A stretch of 45,531 nucleotides of DNA from Prevotella sp. (GTDB lineage: Bacteria > Bacteroidota > Bacteroidia > Bacteroidales > Bacteroidaceae). The notes under the pieces are model-generated. The model made no database searches, was not told where the DNA came from, and worked only from the letters and a program-made list of their open reading frames with translations. The translations under genes were made by a program, and so were the position numbers. This document shows positions 15,896 to 24,368 of the stretch, in pieces. Where the stretch lies: positions 1 to 45,531 of the forward strand of contig JAEEHW010000088.1 in the NCBI GenBank assembly GCA_016281055.1, given 5' to 3'. The number at the start of each line of letters is the position of its first letter. The first letter of the stretch is position 1.

Positions 15896-15947
15896 AAAGT
15901 GTCAGGAAGCAGGTGCTAAACATAGCACATCTGTTTCCTGACACTTT
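15896..15947. terminator. long hairpin, likely terminator after the SGNH gene
   Basis: AAAGTGTCAGGAA (15896-15908) pairs perfectly with TTCCTGACACTTT (15935-15947). An inner GGTGCT/AGCAC stem extends it. TTTGTTATT follows. It is the only strong termination signal after the esterase, about 175 bp beyond its stop. Confidence 0.6.
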
Positions 15948-16045
15948 GTTATTAATGGTTGATTAATGGCATTAATATTATGGTTAGAATGTGATGATTC
16001 GACATTTAGGCAAATGTTAAAAGTGTAAAGTTTTCTTAATGCGGT

Positions 16046-16133
16046 GTAATAGCTATGGTATTACATTGTAAAAGCTATCGTTTTACTGTGCAATCAGGCA
16101 GCTTTTACACCGTAAAAGCTACCTGATTAATGC
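16046..16133 (+). repeat. tandem array of four 22-bp repeats
   Basis: Units start at 16046, 16068, 16090 and 16112, each 22 bp. Units 2 and 4 carry GTAAAAGCTAYC; unit 3 appears as its reverse complement (AGCTTTTAC). It is the same family as 2222-2331 and also lies in a spacer downstream of a plus-strand gene. Confidence 0.75.
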
Positions 16134-16495
16134 ACAATTCACAATGTATAATGCATAATTATTGCTGATGATTCGCTTTTTTTATCCTGTATGACGTAGT
16201 TGTGCATTGTGTATTTTGCATTATGAATTGAAAAAAGCGTTTTAAGGCCCCTCTACGCGATTCAACCTTCATTCTGGACTTCATGTCCACCCACCACCGT
16301 CAGTACCCCTTAAAATGAGTTTTCTTGACTGTGGAGAAATAGGATAATTTTTGTTAGGGAGTTAAGGGGGAGTTAAGGGGAGTTATTGCGGCTTTCAGCC
16401 GCTGGGAGTTAAAGGACATTACGTATGATCCATGTAAAGGATTGAAGAATTACAATAATGCACAATTCATAATGCATAATTCACAATTAGCTGCG
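16134..16495. repeat. mixed low-complexity repeats
   Basis: ATGCATAATTC words occur at 16128-16230 and 16455-16495. GGAGTTAAGG is repeated three times at 16358-16384, followed by a GCGGC-tttca-GCCGC hairpin at 16388-16402 and one more GGAGTTAAAGG. The rest of the 15723-16894 spacer contains no recognisable gene. Confidence 0.5.
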
Positions 16496-16557
16496 CATGA
16501 TTATTTGAATACGAAGGTTTAGCTCAGCGGTCCGAAGGAGAAAGCCAATGATCAAAA

Positions 16558-16672
16558 ATGACATAAATTATTTCGCTCCGTAGGTGCTCAGGCACTTCGC
16601 GGAGTCACTCATAAATTTATTTATGGAGAAATTAATGACTTTTTATGGAAATTAATGGTACGCCGTAGGCAA
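16558..16672 (+). repeat. 115-bp repeat, left copy of an inverted pair
   Basis: This segment matches the reverse complement of 19126-19241 along almost its whole length, including perfect blocks of 25 bp (16582-16606) and 28 bp (16645-16672). It contains an internal hairpin CTCCG-tag-GTGC-tcag-GCAC-ttcg-CGGAG. With its partner it brackets the VTC, DUF4956 and DUF2490 genes. Confidence 0.85.
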
Positions 16673-16816
16673 AAGCTCTATTCGCTGAATAGTTGCGAAG
16701 GGTTTATGAATTGTAAAAAGTCGTTTTTTCTGTTGTATGGAAAAGCAAAAAAAAGTGAAAGTGTATGGTTTTGTCTATCAGAAAGTGGTGTAACGAGTAT
16801 TACATATCGTTAATGA

Positions 16817-16848
16817 TTTGTCGACAAACCATGAAAGCACTAACTTTG
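16817..16848 (+). promoter_or_regulatory. Bacteroidetes promoter of the VTC module
   Basis: TTTG at 16817-16820, 20 nt, then TAACTTTG at 16841-16848 is a full consensus match, 47 bp upstream of the VTC-domain ATG and inside the inverted repeats. Confidence 0.8.
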
Positions 16849-16894
16849 CATCGTCAATTAATCACAACTAATTACTAACTAATTAATAAACTCT

Positions 16895-17644
16895 ATGTTA
16901 GAAATCCTGAATAAATATCCAGAGATTACTCTTGATGAGATGAAGGATGTTCGTTTGCTCAATCGAACCGACACAAAGTATGTCACCACGACGAACCGCC
17001 TGCGCAAATTCCTGCTTATGGCAGAGGGCGACTACTACGTGCAGGTGACTGGCGGAATGCGCATGCAGCCGTATCACACCATTTATCTTGACACCCCGGA
17101 GCAGAGTATGTATATGGCTCACCACGACGGGAAGAGACACCGCTATAAGGTACGCATGCGCACGTATGAGGTCAGTGGACAGTCATTTCTCGAAGTGAAG
17201 GACAAAAACAACCACGGGCGCACTAAGAAGAAACGCATAGAGATAGCAGACCTTATATATAAAGGTAGCGAGATGCTTGATTTCGTGAACATGAAGGTAC
17301 CGTATGATGCCACCATGCTCAAACCCTCGATAGAGAACTATTTCCGTCGCATCACGCTGGTAAACAAAGCAAAGACAGAAAGGCTGACGATTGACACGGA
17401 ACTGAGTTTCAACAATCTGCGCACTCATAATGAATGTAGCCTGGGAAACAAGGTGGTGATAGAACTGAAGCGCGACGGACTGACGGCATCGCCTGCCACG
17501 GCAATGCTGCGCACACTGCGGATTCAGCCATGCGGATTCAGCAAGATGGCTATAGGCACTGCGCTGACCTCGCCAGAGCTGAAGCAGAACAACTTCAAGG
17601 AGAGGATACACTACGTGGAGAGGATGGGAGGATTGAAAAATTGA
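16895..17644 (+). CDS. VTC-domain polyphosphate polymerase-like protein
   Basis: A 249-residue cytoplasmic protein of the VTC fold (PF09359, CYTH-like triphosphate tunnel). Visible hallmarks are RTDTKY at 24-29, IYLDT at 63-67, KVRMRTY at 85-91 with the basic tunnel strand, and FLEVKDKNNHGRTKKKR at 98-114. In yeast Vtc4 this domain makes polyphosphate from ATP; bacterial members usually stand next to DUF4956 and CotH or Cthe_2159 genes, as here. Length agrees with stand-alone bacterial members. A polyphosphate product is family inference. The last codons (GGLKN) run into a GGATTGAAG repeat that continues to 17690. Confidence 0.85.
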   Translation: MLEILNKYPEITLDEMKDVRLLNRTDTKYVTTTNRLRKFLLMAEGDYYVQVTGGMRMQPYHTIYLDTPEQSMYMAHHDGKRHRYKVRMRTYEVSGQSFLEVKDKNNHGRTKKKRIEIADLIYKGSEMLDFVNMKVPYDATMLKPSIENYFRRITLVNKAKTERLTIDTELSFNNLRTHNECSLGNKVVIELKRDGLTASPATAMLRTLRIQPCGFSKMAIGTALTSPELKQNNFKERIHYVERMGGLKN

Positions 17645-17707
17645 AGAATTGAAGGATTGAGGGATTGAAGGATTAAAGAGGATAGAAACTAATTAAATAT
17701 AATACTT

Positions 17708-18352
17708 ATGGAAGAACTGGAATTTATGGAATCACAGGTGATGAATGCTGACTTTTGGCAGTTGCTCATCCGATTTGTATTTAACGCAGTGGTGACGGGA
17801 GCCATAGTGGGCTTCCTATATTACCCGAAATGCCGCCGCCGCGACTATTCGTTCACATTTATGCTTATCAGCATATCCATCTTCATGATGATATTCCTGC
17901 TGGGCAGCGTGAAGGTGAAGATAGGCTTTGCGCTGGGACTGTTTGCCATCTTCGGCATTATCAGATACCGCACGGAGCAGATGCCGGTGCGCGAGATGAC
18001 CTACCTGTTTGTCATTATCGCATTGTCAGTCATCAATGCCCTGTCTGTCACGTTTTCGTGGGCAGAACTCGTTGCAACAAACATGCTGTTCTTCTTCAGC
18101 GTAATGGTGACGGAATGGAGCCGCTGGCTAAGACACGTCAGTACGAAGACGATAAAGTATGACCGCATCGAACTGATTACCCCCGAGCGGCGTGCGGAAC
18201 TCATGGAAGACCTGACAAAACGCACTGGCCTCAGCATACTGAAGGTAGAAGTGGGCGACCTCGACTTGCTGAAAGACATGGCAATACTGCGTATCAGTTA
18301 TGAGCCTGAGAATCATGACGTCAACACAACAGACGGTGCAATAATAAAATAA
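17708..18352 (+). CDS. DUF4956 membrane protein
   Basis: A 214-residue inner-membrane protein. Several transmembrane segments fill about residues 18-140. They contain the family hallmark FGIIRYRTEQMPVREMTYLF around residues 80-100. A soluble domain of about 70 residues follows, with ERRAELMEDLTKRTGLSILKVEVG. DUF4956 genes are regular neighbours of VTC-domain genes and are thought to work with them at the membrane, possibly in transport or anchoring of the product. It lies 63 bp after the VTC gene and 9 bp before the DUF2490 gene, indicating one operon. Confidence 0.85.
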   Translation: MEELEFMESQVMNADFWQLLIRFVFNAVVTGAIVGFLYYPKCRRRDYSFTFMLISISIFMMIFLLGSVKVKIGFALGLFAIFGIIRYRTEQMPVREMTYLFVIIALSVINALSVTFSWAELVATNMLFFFSVMVTEWSRWLRHVSTKTIKYDRIELITPERRAELMEDLTKRTGLSILKVEVGDLDLLKDMAILRISYEPENHDVNTTDGAIIK

Positions 18353-18361
18353 GACGAGACG

Positions 18362-19099
18362 ATGAAAAAGGTTATTGTTAGTTATATGCTGCTTATGCTG
18401 TGTGCCACCGTGTCGCAGACGGCCGCTGCCGACGATTTCGGCACGTGGCTTGGCATAGGTGCTGAGAAAACACTGGGCAGCCGGTGGAGCATTGGCGCCG
18501 ATGCGGAATGGCGCATTGCAGACAGGGTGAGTGCGGGTGTGTCGGCTGCATATAAGCCCGTGAAATGGTTGAAGTTGCAGGGTGGCTATGAACTGCAGGA
18601 CGTGCGTTCGGAAGGCGGCCTGTCAAGCAGCGGCAAGTATTACAACGATGCACAGTGGCATCTGCGCCACCGCTTCTACGGTGACGTGACAGGCACGCTG
18701 AAGACTGGTAGGTGGAAACTGTCGCTGCGGGAACGGCTGACATATACCACGGCACCGTCATACGACCGCACACGCACGGTGGTAAACACGGAACGCTCGG
18801 ACTATGGAACTGTCAGTACGAAAACAGTAGAAAGCAAGAGCAGTACGGTGCTGCGCACACGACTGGCAGCAGAGTATAGCATACCACACTGTGCGCTTAC
18901 GCCATACGCATCCGTGGAAATGTATAACAACCCCTCCGTACAGAAGATGCGTTACACCGCCGGGGCGGAGTATAAGATAAACAAGAGGCAGTCACTGAAG
19001 ATGTACTATCTGTTTCAAGATAGAAAGACACAGGACGACGATGATGAGCCGGCCATAGACCAGCATGTCGTTGGCGCAAGCTGGAACATAAAGTTTTAG
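18362..19099 (+). CDS. DUF2490-like outer-membrane protein
   Basis: A 245-residue protein with a signal peptide (about 1-22, ending QTAAA). It consists of amphipathic strands (ARWxLRHRFYGDV-like, LSLRERLTY, LTPYASVEMY) and ends in GASWNIKF, with the terminal Phe typical of outer-membrane barrels. It resembles DUF2490 proteins. It follows the DUF4956 gene by 9 bp, so the operon links a cytoplasmic VTC enzyme, an inner-membrane protein and an outer-membrane protein. No function is established for the family. Confidence 0.75.
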   Translation: MKKVIVSYMLLMLCATVSQTAAADDFGTWLGIGAEKTLGSRWSIGADAEWRIADRVSAGVSAAYKPVKWLKLQGGYELQDVRSEGGLSSSGKYYNDAQWHLRHRFYGDVTGTLKTGRWKLSLRERLTYTTAPSYDRTRTVVNTERSDYGTVSTKTVESKSSTVLRTRLAAEYSIPHCALTPYASVEMYNNPSVQKMRYTAGAEYKINKRQSLKMYYLFQDRKTQDDDDEPAIDQHVVGASWNIKF

Positions 19100-19125
19100 G
19101 TTACATAATTGTCGGAAATTTATCC

Positions 19126-19241
19126 TTGCCTACGGCGTACCATTAATTTCCATGAATTGTCATTAATTGCTCCATAAATTAAATTTATGAAAGACTCCGC
19201 GAAGTGCCTGAGCACCTGTGGAGCGCAAGAATTTATGTCAT
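19126..19241 (-). repeat. 115-bp repeat, right copy of an inverted pair
   Basis: Inverted match of 16558-16672. The strongest blocks are 19126-19153 and 19193-19217. It begins 27 bp after the DUF2490 stop codon and separates that gene from the Cthe_2159-like lipoprotein gene. No promoter is obvious between it and the next gene. Confidence 0.85.
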
Positions 19242-19350
19242 TTATGGTCATTTATGGTGCCTCGCAGAGAATAATATTAATTCCATAAATATTTAACGTC
19301 AGTTTGAGGAAATTATATTTATGACGAAACACTATAAAAAACAAGAAATT

Positions 19351-21279
19351 ATGCGGAAAATATTCTTAAAGATTCAATTATCGGTTTCAGCCATGCTGAT
19401 GCTGACAGCATGCAGCAATGACGATTTCACCAGTTTCATTGGTGCAGAAACAAACAACACAAACAGCGGCTCAGTATCAGGCGGCAGCCTGGCGGCAGCA
19501 GAAATTGGCACAGCAGACATAGCAACGTTTGACATTGCCCTGAACACTGCAGCACTTGCCAATGAGACAGAAGTGACAGACGCAAGCAACGAAGACTTCG
19601 TGGAGGAGATGCTTGCTGCGGAAAGCGACGGCATAAAGACGCTCACGGTGACATACGACGGTACGACGGCAACATGGATATACACCAACAAAAAAGGAAA
19701 TGTGGTTACGCCAGATGCCTCAGACCTGACAGTATCGGCAGACGGCGCACACGTGACGGTAAATGCCTACAAGAAAATAAGGTATGTGCTGCAAGGCTCC
19801 GCCACAGACGGATGCTTCAAGATATACAGCGACAAGAAGTTTATCATCGACCTCAACGGAGTGACACTTGCCAACAAGAGCGGTGCGGCCATCAACATAC
19901 AGAAAGGAGCGGACGGCGACAAACGCTGTTACCTGCGTGTGATTGACGGTACAGTAAACACCCTGAGCGACGGCACGACATACTCCACACCAGACAGTGA
20001 GGACGAGAAGGGTGTAATCTTCTCAGAAGGCAAGCTACTCGTGAGCGGTAGCGGTTCACTCGTAATAAACGGCAAGGGCAAGAACGGTCTTGTGAGTGAC
20101 GACTACATATACCTTCACGCCGGTACGAACACCATGATAACACCGGCATCGGGGTATGACGGCATAAAGGCCAACGAAGGCATATACATAGCGGGCGGCG
20201 TGCACAACATCACCTGTTCGGGCAATGCGCCAAAGGGACTGACATGCGACTCGCTCGTCAGCATCACAGGTGGCCGCACCACCATAATCAACAACGGCGT
20301 TGCTGTATATGACAGCGAGGAGCAGGACTACAGTCAACCGGCGGGCGTGAAGTGTGACAGCGCCATAGTAGTCAGCGGCGGCGAACTGTATTGCAAGTCC
20401 ACAGGCAACGGTGGCAAGGGCATACGTGCAGGACTGCTATATACCCAGAATGGTGGTACGGTGAAGATAATCACCACAGGTTCGAGCGTGGGCAGTTCTC
20501 AGTCAAATATGCGTCCGGGCGGTAATACTTCGTCAAGCGGCAGTGATGCAGAGCCAAAAGGACTGCATGTGGGCAAGAAGAGCGATACGTCAGGACTTAT
20601 CACCATCAACGGCGGACAACTCACCGTGCGCAGCACAGGCGGCGAAGGCTCTGAGGGCATAGAGAGCAAGAACAAAATCGCAATCAACGGTGGTATCGTT
20701 GAGAGCTACTGCTATGACGATGCCATCAATGCAAAGACCAACATCACCATCAACGGCGGCTATGTATATGGCAACGGCACGAACAACGACGGCATAGACT
20801 CCAACGGAACGCTGACCATCAACGGCGGCGTGGTGCTTGCCTGCGGAACGACGACACCGGAAGACGGTTTCGACTGCGACCAGAATACGTTCGCGATAAA
20901 CGGCGGAATACTCGTAGGCATAGGCGGTGACAGCAGTACGCCGACATCGAGCGCATGCAAGCAGGCATCTGTGCTATCGAACATATCGCTCAGCGGCGGT
21001 TCCGTAGTAGCACTGCAGAAGTCGGACGGCACTGCCGTGGCAGCCTTCAAGGTACCAGGGCGCTACAACGGTTCATACAAGGTGTTGCTGTCGGCTCCCG
21101 GCATCATCACTGGTAATACATATAGTTTCATGACGGGTGCAACCATAGATGGAAAGTCATTCCAGGGCATCGTGTTTGATGAATTGGCCGTCAGCGGTGG
21201 CTCAGCCTCATGGAGCTATACCCAGAGCAGTTTGGTGACAGGCAGCACCAGCGGCGGCATGGGGGGCAGGCCTTTTTAA
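19351..21279 (+). CDS. Cthe_2159-like carbohydrate-binding beta-helix lipoprotein
   Basis: I choose ATG 19351, which gives a compact lipoprotein signal (MRKIFLKIQ...LTACSND) and 642 residues; an earlier ATG at 19321 would add ten polar residues. A repetitive domain rich in INGG turns (ITINGGQL, IAINGGIV, ITINGGYV, LTINGGVV, FAINGGIL) marks a right-handed parallel beta-helix. This matches the Cthe_2159 carbohydrate-binding family (PF14262), whose founding member binds cellulose and pectin-type polymers with calcium. A Gly-rich end (GGMGGRPF) follows. Members are commonly found beside VTC and DUF4956 genes, which supports a functional link to the three genes upstream. Probably a surface or periplasmic lipoprotein. 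Confidence 0.82.
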   Translation: MRKIFLKIQLSVSAMLMLTACSNDDFTSFIGAETNNTNSGSVSGGSLAAAEIGTADIATFDIALNTAALANETEVTDASNEDFVEEMLAAESDGIKTLTVTYDGTTATWIYTNKKGNVVTPDASDLTVSADGAHVTVNAYKKIRYVLQGSATDGCFKIYSDKKFIIDLNGVTLANKSGAAINIQKGADGDKRCYLRVIDGTVNTLSDGTTYSTPDSEDEKGVIFSEGKLLVSGSGSLVINGKGKNGLVSDDYIYLHAGTNTMITPASGYDGIKANEGIYIAGGVHNITCSGNAPKGLTCDSLVSITGGRTTIINNGVAVYDSEEQDYSQPAGVKCDSAIVVSGGELYCKSTGNGGKGIRAGLLYTQNGGTVKIITTGSSVGSSQSNMRPGGNTSSSGSDAEPKGLHVGKKSDTSGLITINGGQLTVRSTGGEGSEGIESKNKIAINGGIVESYCYDDAINAKTNITINGGYVYGNGTNNDGIDSNGTLTINGGVVLACGTTTPEDGFDCDQNTFAINGGILVGIGGDSSTPTSSACKQASVLSNISLSGGSVVALQKSDGTAVAAFKVPGRYNGSYKVLLSAPGIITGNTYSFMTGATIDGKSFQGIVFDELAVSGGSASWSYTQSSLVTGSTSGGMGGRPF

Positions 21280-21336
21280 GAGGAAGCGTGAGGAAATTTT
21301 TTTCAGTTTAATGGCCGAAATATGCTTTTTTTTTAT

Positions 21337-21344
21337 TAATTTTG
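21337..21344 (+). promoter_or_regulatory. -7 box upstream of the DUF1573 gene
   Basis: TAATTTTG followed by GCAG, 50 bp before the ATG. No TTTG is found 19-20 nt upstream, so the -33 box is poor. Confidence 0.45.
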
Positions 21345-21393
21345 CAGTTGGAAGTAAAACCAAGACTATAAAACAAGATAAAAACAAAGCAAC

Positions 21394-22458
21394 ATGAGAT
21401 CAATACACATATTGTCATCACTTTTATTAAGCACATCGTTGCTCACTGCCAATGCACAGAGTTTCACGGCACAGGCCAAGGAATTTGAGTGCGGTCAGAT
21501 GATGTTTCGCACCCCTGCCACCATCACGGTGATGCTGCGCAACACGTCTACGCACCCGGCAGAGATAAAATACATAGACACAGGTTGTGGTTGTTCAAAA
21601 GCCACATACCCTGCTGGCGAGGTGAACCCAGGTCAGGATGCACAGGTGACCCTTACCTTCGACTGTAAGCAACTGGGCCACTTTGACCGCATAGTGCGCG
21701 TGTATGACAAACAGTCGGAGAAACCGGCGGAGTTTGAGGTGCGCGGTCAGGTGGTGGCAAAGATAGAGAACTACACCGGCAACTACCCTTTCAAACTGGG
21801 AGTGCTGCTAACCGATGCAGAGGCGATAGACTTTGACGATGTGCACAAGGGTGTGAAGATGGTGAAGGAGATACACGTCATGAATCCTACGGGCCAGAAT
21901 GTGGAGCCGGTGATGCTACGACTGCCGTCATACCTGACTGCAGAGATGCAGCCTAAGATACTGGGACCGAAGCAGAAGGGAACGATGTATGTGACACTCA
22001 ACTCTCGCGACCTGCGTGACTACGGACTGACACAGTCAACGATATATCTGGCAAAGAACGGCAGTGACAAGGTGAACCAGGACAAGGAAATAACTGTATC
22101 AACAATATTGTTGCCGCCGGTAATGGGCAAAGATGATCTGAAGCGTGCCTATGCCCCGAAACTCGTGATGTCGGCAAAGTCACTCAATATGACCGAACTG
22201 CAGACGAAGTCGAAGGCTCATGACGAGATAACGATAAGCAACGAGGGTAAGTCAACGCTTGAAATAAGCAAGCTGCAGCTCTTTACCACAGGCCTGCAGG
22301 TGCAGCTGGGACAGCAGCGCCTTGACCCAGGTGAGACAACGAAACTGAAAGTAACAGCCATCGGCAAGGAACTGAAGAAGGTTCGCACACGCCCGCGTAT
22401 CCTTATGATTACCAATGACCCGAACCATCAGAAGATAGTCATTGACGTGCACAAGTAA
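21394..22458 (+). CDS. secreted DUF1573 domain protein
   Basis: A 354-residue exported protein with a signal peptide (about 1-22, ending LTANAQ). The first domain has the DUF1573 pattern: FECGQMMF, TVMLRNTST and GCGCSKATYP, then QVTLTFDCKQLGHF. A second Ig-like stretch (about 250-354) has EITISNEGKSTLEISKLQL and the closing LKVTAIGKEL element. Such proteins are abundant in Bacteroidetes, and their function is unknown. It has its own promoter box and a strong terminator, so it looks monocistronic. It shares the domain, but little else, with the lipoprotein at 5894-6475. Confidence 0.82.
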   Translation: MRSIHILSSLLLSTSLLTANAQSFTAQAKEFECGQMMFRTPATITVMLRNTSTHPAEIKYIDTGCGCSKATYPAGEVNPGQDAQVTLTFDCKQLGHFDRIVRVYDKQSEKPAEFEVRGQVVAKIENYTGNYPFKLGVLLTDAEAIDFDDVHKGVKMVKEIHVMNPTGQNVEPVMLRLPSYLTAEMQPKILGPKQKGTMYVTLNSRDLRDYGLTQSTIYLAKNGSDKVNQDKEITVSTILLPPVMGKDDLKRAYAPKLVMSAKSLNMTELQTKSKAHDEITISNEGKSTLEISKLQLFTTGLQVQLGQQRLDPGETTKLKVTAIGKELKKVRTRPRILMITNDPNHQKIVIDVHK

Positions 22459-22479
22459 TTCTGATTTCAAAAATAAAAT

Positions 22480-22555
22480 AAAACACAGATTCCACAGAAT
22501 ACTCTGATTTCTCGCTCATAAGAGAATCCAAGTAAATTTGTGGAATCTGTGTTTT
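22480..22555. terminator. long bidirectional terminator
   Basis: The 17-bp arms at 22480-22496 and 22539-22555 pair perfectly and are flanked by A- and T-runs. An inner GATT-CTC/GAGAATC stem lies in the loop. It separates the DUF1573 gene from the convergent thioesterase gene. Confidence 0.85.
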
Positions 22556-22616
22556 TATATGACTGCTCTATTTCTCTTTTCTCTCATTGGAGGGGGAAAC
22601 AGAGACCTTCGTATAC

Positions 22617-23036
22617 TTAGTGTCTCAGATATTTCTTCTTCCAGTCTTCGTAGAAGAATGGCAGTTCATACATCTGCTCACCAGTTTGGTCTATAAACAA
22701 CTGTGTGGTGGAGCCCTTGCAGCACAATACGTTGTCGCGCTCACGATATATCTCGTAGCGATAGTCGAGACGCGCACCGCGCTTTTGCACGTAGAATGTG
22801 TGTATCACCGCCACGTCGTTCATTTCCAGTGGAGCGAGGCATCGCACCTGAATGTCGTAGATGGGAGCATAGATGCCTGTGTCCTGCATCATTTTGTAGT
22901 CGATGCCGGGGTAGTGCCTGCCGAACGACTCGCGACCGTCTTCAAAGTATTTCACGTAGGTGCCGTGCCATACGCGGCGCATAGAGTCTATCTCAGAGAA
23001 TTTGACCTGCACCCGGGTGATGTCTTCTAGTTCCAT
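22617..23036 (-). CDS. acyl-CoA thioesterase, 4HBT hotdog family (YbgC/FadM-like)
   Basis: A 139-residue hotdog-fold protein, the normal length for the family. The N-terminal strand and helix motif FSEIDSMRRVWHGTYVKYFEDGRE matches the YbgC-type active-site region, with the Asp and the xHxxY pattern. It should hydrolyse an acyl-CoA or acyl-ACP thioester in the cytoplasm. Its ATG overlaps the TAA of the upstream LolA-like gene by one base (TAATG), which implies translational coupling. Paired thioesterase and LolA-like genes are familiar from flexirubin/aryl-polyene clusters of Bacteroidetes, but no other genes of such a cluster are present here. Confidence 0.85.
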   Translation of the reverse strand: MELEDITRVQVKFSEIDSMRRVWHGTYVKYFEDGRESFGRHYPGIDYKMMQDTGIYAPIYDIQVRCLAPLEMNDVAVIHTFYVQKRGARLDYRYEIYRERDNVLCCKGSTTQLFIDQTGEQMYELPFFYEDWKKKYLRH

Positions 23037-23632
23037 TATTTGAATACGGAATCGTTAACTGTTGCGCCTAAGTTGTATCCGCTGAAGGCATAGTCGGTGT
23101 ATGAACCGCCCTTCTGCATCATGCGTATGGAACGCAGTTCCTGTGCCTTGCCATCGATGGTTACGATGAAAGAAGTGAACATCTGCTTTTTCTTTGTGGG
23201 TGCGGGAGTGATAGTCAGCACGATGTTCTGTCCGTTCTTTGCTATTTTAATGTCAGAATGACGGCTGATGTCTGTAGCCCCACCGTTGAAGATGCTCTCC
23301 AGCACATCGTGGAAGGTCTTGTATTGAGCATCTTTCTTGCTGTCGGTTTTTGCCTTCAGTGGTCCTTTCTTCATGGTAAAGGCAGTGCCGTTCATCAGCA
23401 GGGCGTCTTTGCCATTGGCGATGAGCACCTTTGCTCCTTTGTTCTTTACATACAATGTGCCCGTTGTTACCTTGTCCTTGGCCACAGCAGCCTTATGAAC
23501 GGTGCGCGTGGCGGTGGCGGTAAGTGATGCTACATTCTTGAACTTTGCTACAGCCTTTTTGTAGTCGGCGTTTTGTGCGAATGTCATTGCACAGATGAGT
23601 GCAAGACATAAAGTTATAAATAATCTTTTCAT
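23036..23632 (-). CDS. LolA-like outer-membrane lipoprotein carrier family protein
   Basis: I start at ATG 23632 (MKRLFITLCLALICAMTFAQ), an evident signal peptide; 18 codons upstream are open but lack leader character. The mature 180 residues show the LolA/LolB-type beta pattern: GTLYVKNKGAKVLI, ALLMNGTAFTM and a FIVTIDGKAQELRSIRMMQ strand pair near the end. The role would be periplasmic carriage of lipoproteins or lipids. Its last base overlaps the thioesterase start. Family assignment rests on fold pattern and neighbour, so it is less certain than the thioesterase. Confidence 0.72.
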   Translation of the reverse strand: MKRLFITLCLALICAMTFAQNADYKKAVAKFKNVASLTATATRTVHKAAVAKDKVTTGTLYVKNKGAKVLIANGKDALLMNGTAFTMKKGPLKAKTDSKKDAQYKTFHDVLESIFNGGATDISRHSDIKIAKNGQNIVLTITPAPTKKKQMFTSFIVTIDGKAQELRSIRMMQKGGSYTDYAFSGYNLGATVNDSVFK

Positions 23633-23769
23633 GTTTTTCTTTTTTAAACTTTTACTCCTGACTAAACTTAAATACTTTTGATTCAATTAAAAATAGTGTA
23701 TAGAAAACTTTTGGAACTTTAATAGTTTTATTACATTCTTTTTGACGTAAAGTGTGCAGGAGCGTTTAA

Positions 23770-24339
23770 TCAGTTCTTGTTCAACACCCTTTCAATAACT
23801 TGTGGGAAATTGGCCTGTTCCAGTACATGAATTTTCTGTTCGATGTCTTCGATGGTATCATCAGGAGTCAGTGTGGTCTTGAACTGCTCTATTATCTGTC
23901 CGCCGTCAATCACATTGTTCACATAGTGTATGGTGATGCCGGTTTCTGTCTCTCCGGCGGCTTTCACAGCCTCATGCACATGGTGTCCGTACATGCCTTT
24001 GCCACCGTATTTTGGCAGCAGGGCAGGGTGGAGGTTGATGATTTTGTTGGGGAAGGCTTCTATCAGGTAATCAGGAACCTTCAGCAGGAACCCTGCAAGG
24101 ATGATATAGTCGCAGCCCTTCAGCTGGTCCAGTACGTACTGAGGTTCGTCATTGAACTGCTGGCGTGTAATCACCATGTTTTTTACACCGAGGTTTTCTG
24201 CTCGCGTAAGGGCGTAAGCATCGGAGCGGTTGCTGATGACGATGTTTATGTTTACGTCTTTGTTGTCTTTGAAATAGCGTATGATGTTCTCGCAGTTTGT
24301 TCCGCTGCCGCTTACGAATATAGCTAAGTTTTGCTTCAT
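23770..24339 (-). CDS. purN: phosphoribosylglycinamide formyltransferase
   Basis: A 189-residue GART enzyme that transfers a formyl group from 10-formyl-THF to GAR in purine synthesis. SGSGTN (10-15) binds the phosphate. INLHPALLP carries Asn102 and His104, and NNVIDGGQI carries Asp145, the expected catalytic Asn-His-Asp set. GGKGMYG is the conserved loop. Length agrees with bacterial PurN. It follows aroC by 29 bp on the same strand, with an ATGCATAA-type repeat in the spacer, and is probably cotranscribed with it. Confidence 0.92.
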   Translation of the reverse strand: MKQNLAIFVSGSGTNCENIIRYFKDNKDVNINIVISNRSDAYALTRAENLGVKNMVITRQQFNDEPQYVLDQLKGCDYIILAGFLLKVPDYLIEAFPNKIINLHPALLPKYGGKGMYGHHVHEAVKAAGETETGITIHYVNNVIDGGQIIEQFKTTLTPDDTIEDIEQKIHVLEQANFPQVIERVLNKN

Positions 24340-24368
24340 CTTATTAATTGCAGATTATGAATTGAAAA

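Noticed and set aside
16515..16560. TTTAGCTCAGCGGTCCGAAG resembles the D-arm of a tRNA
   Set aside because: No acceptor stem, anticodon arm or GGTTCGA T-arm can be found at the right distance; it is spacer DNA beside the 115-bp repeat.
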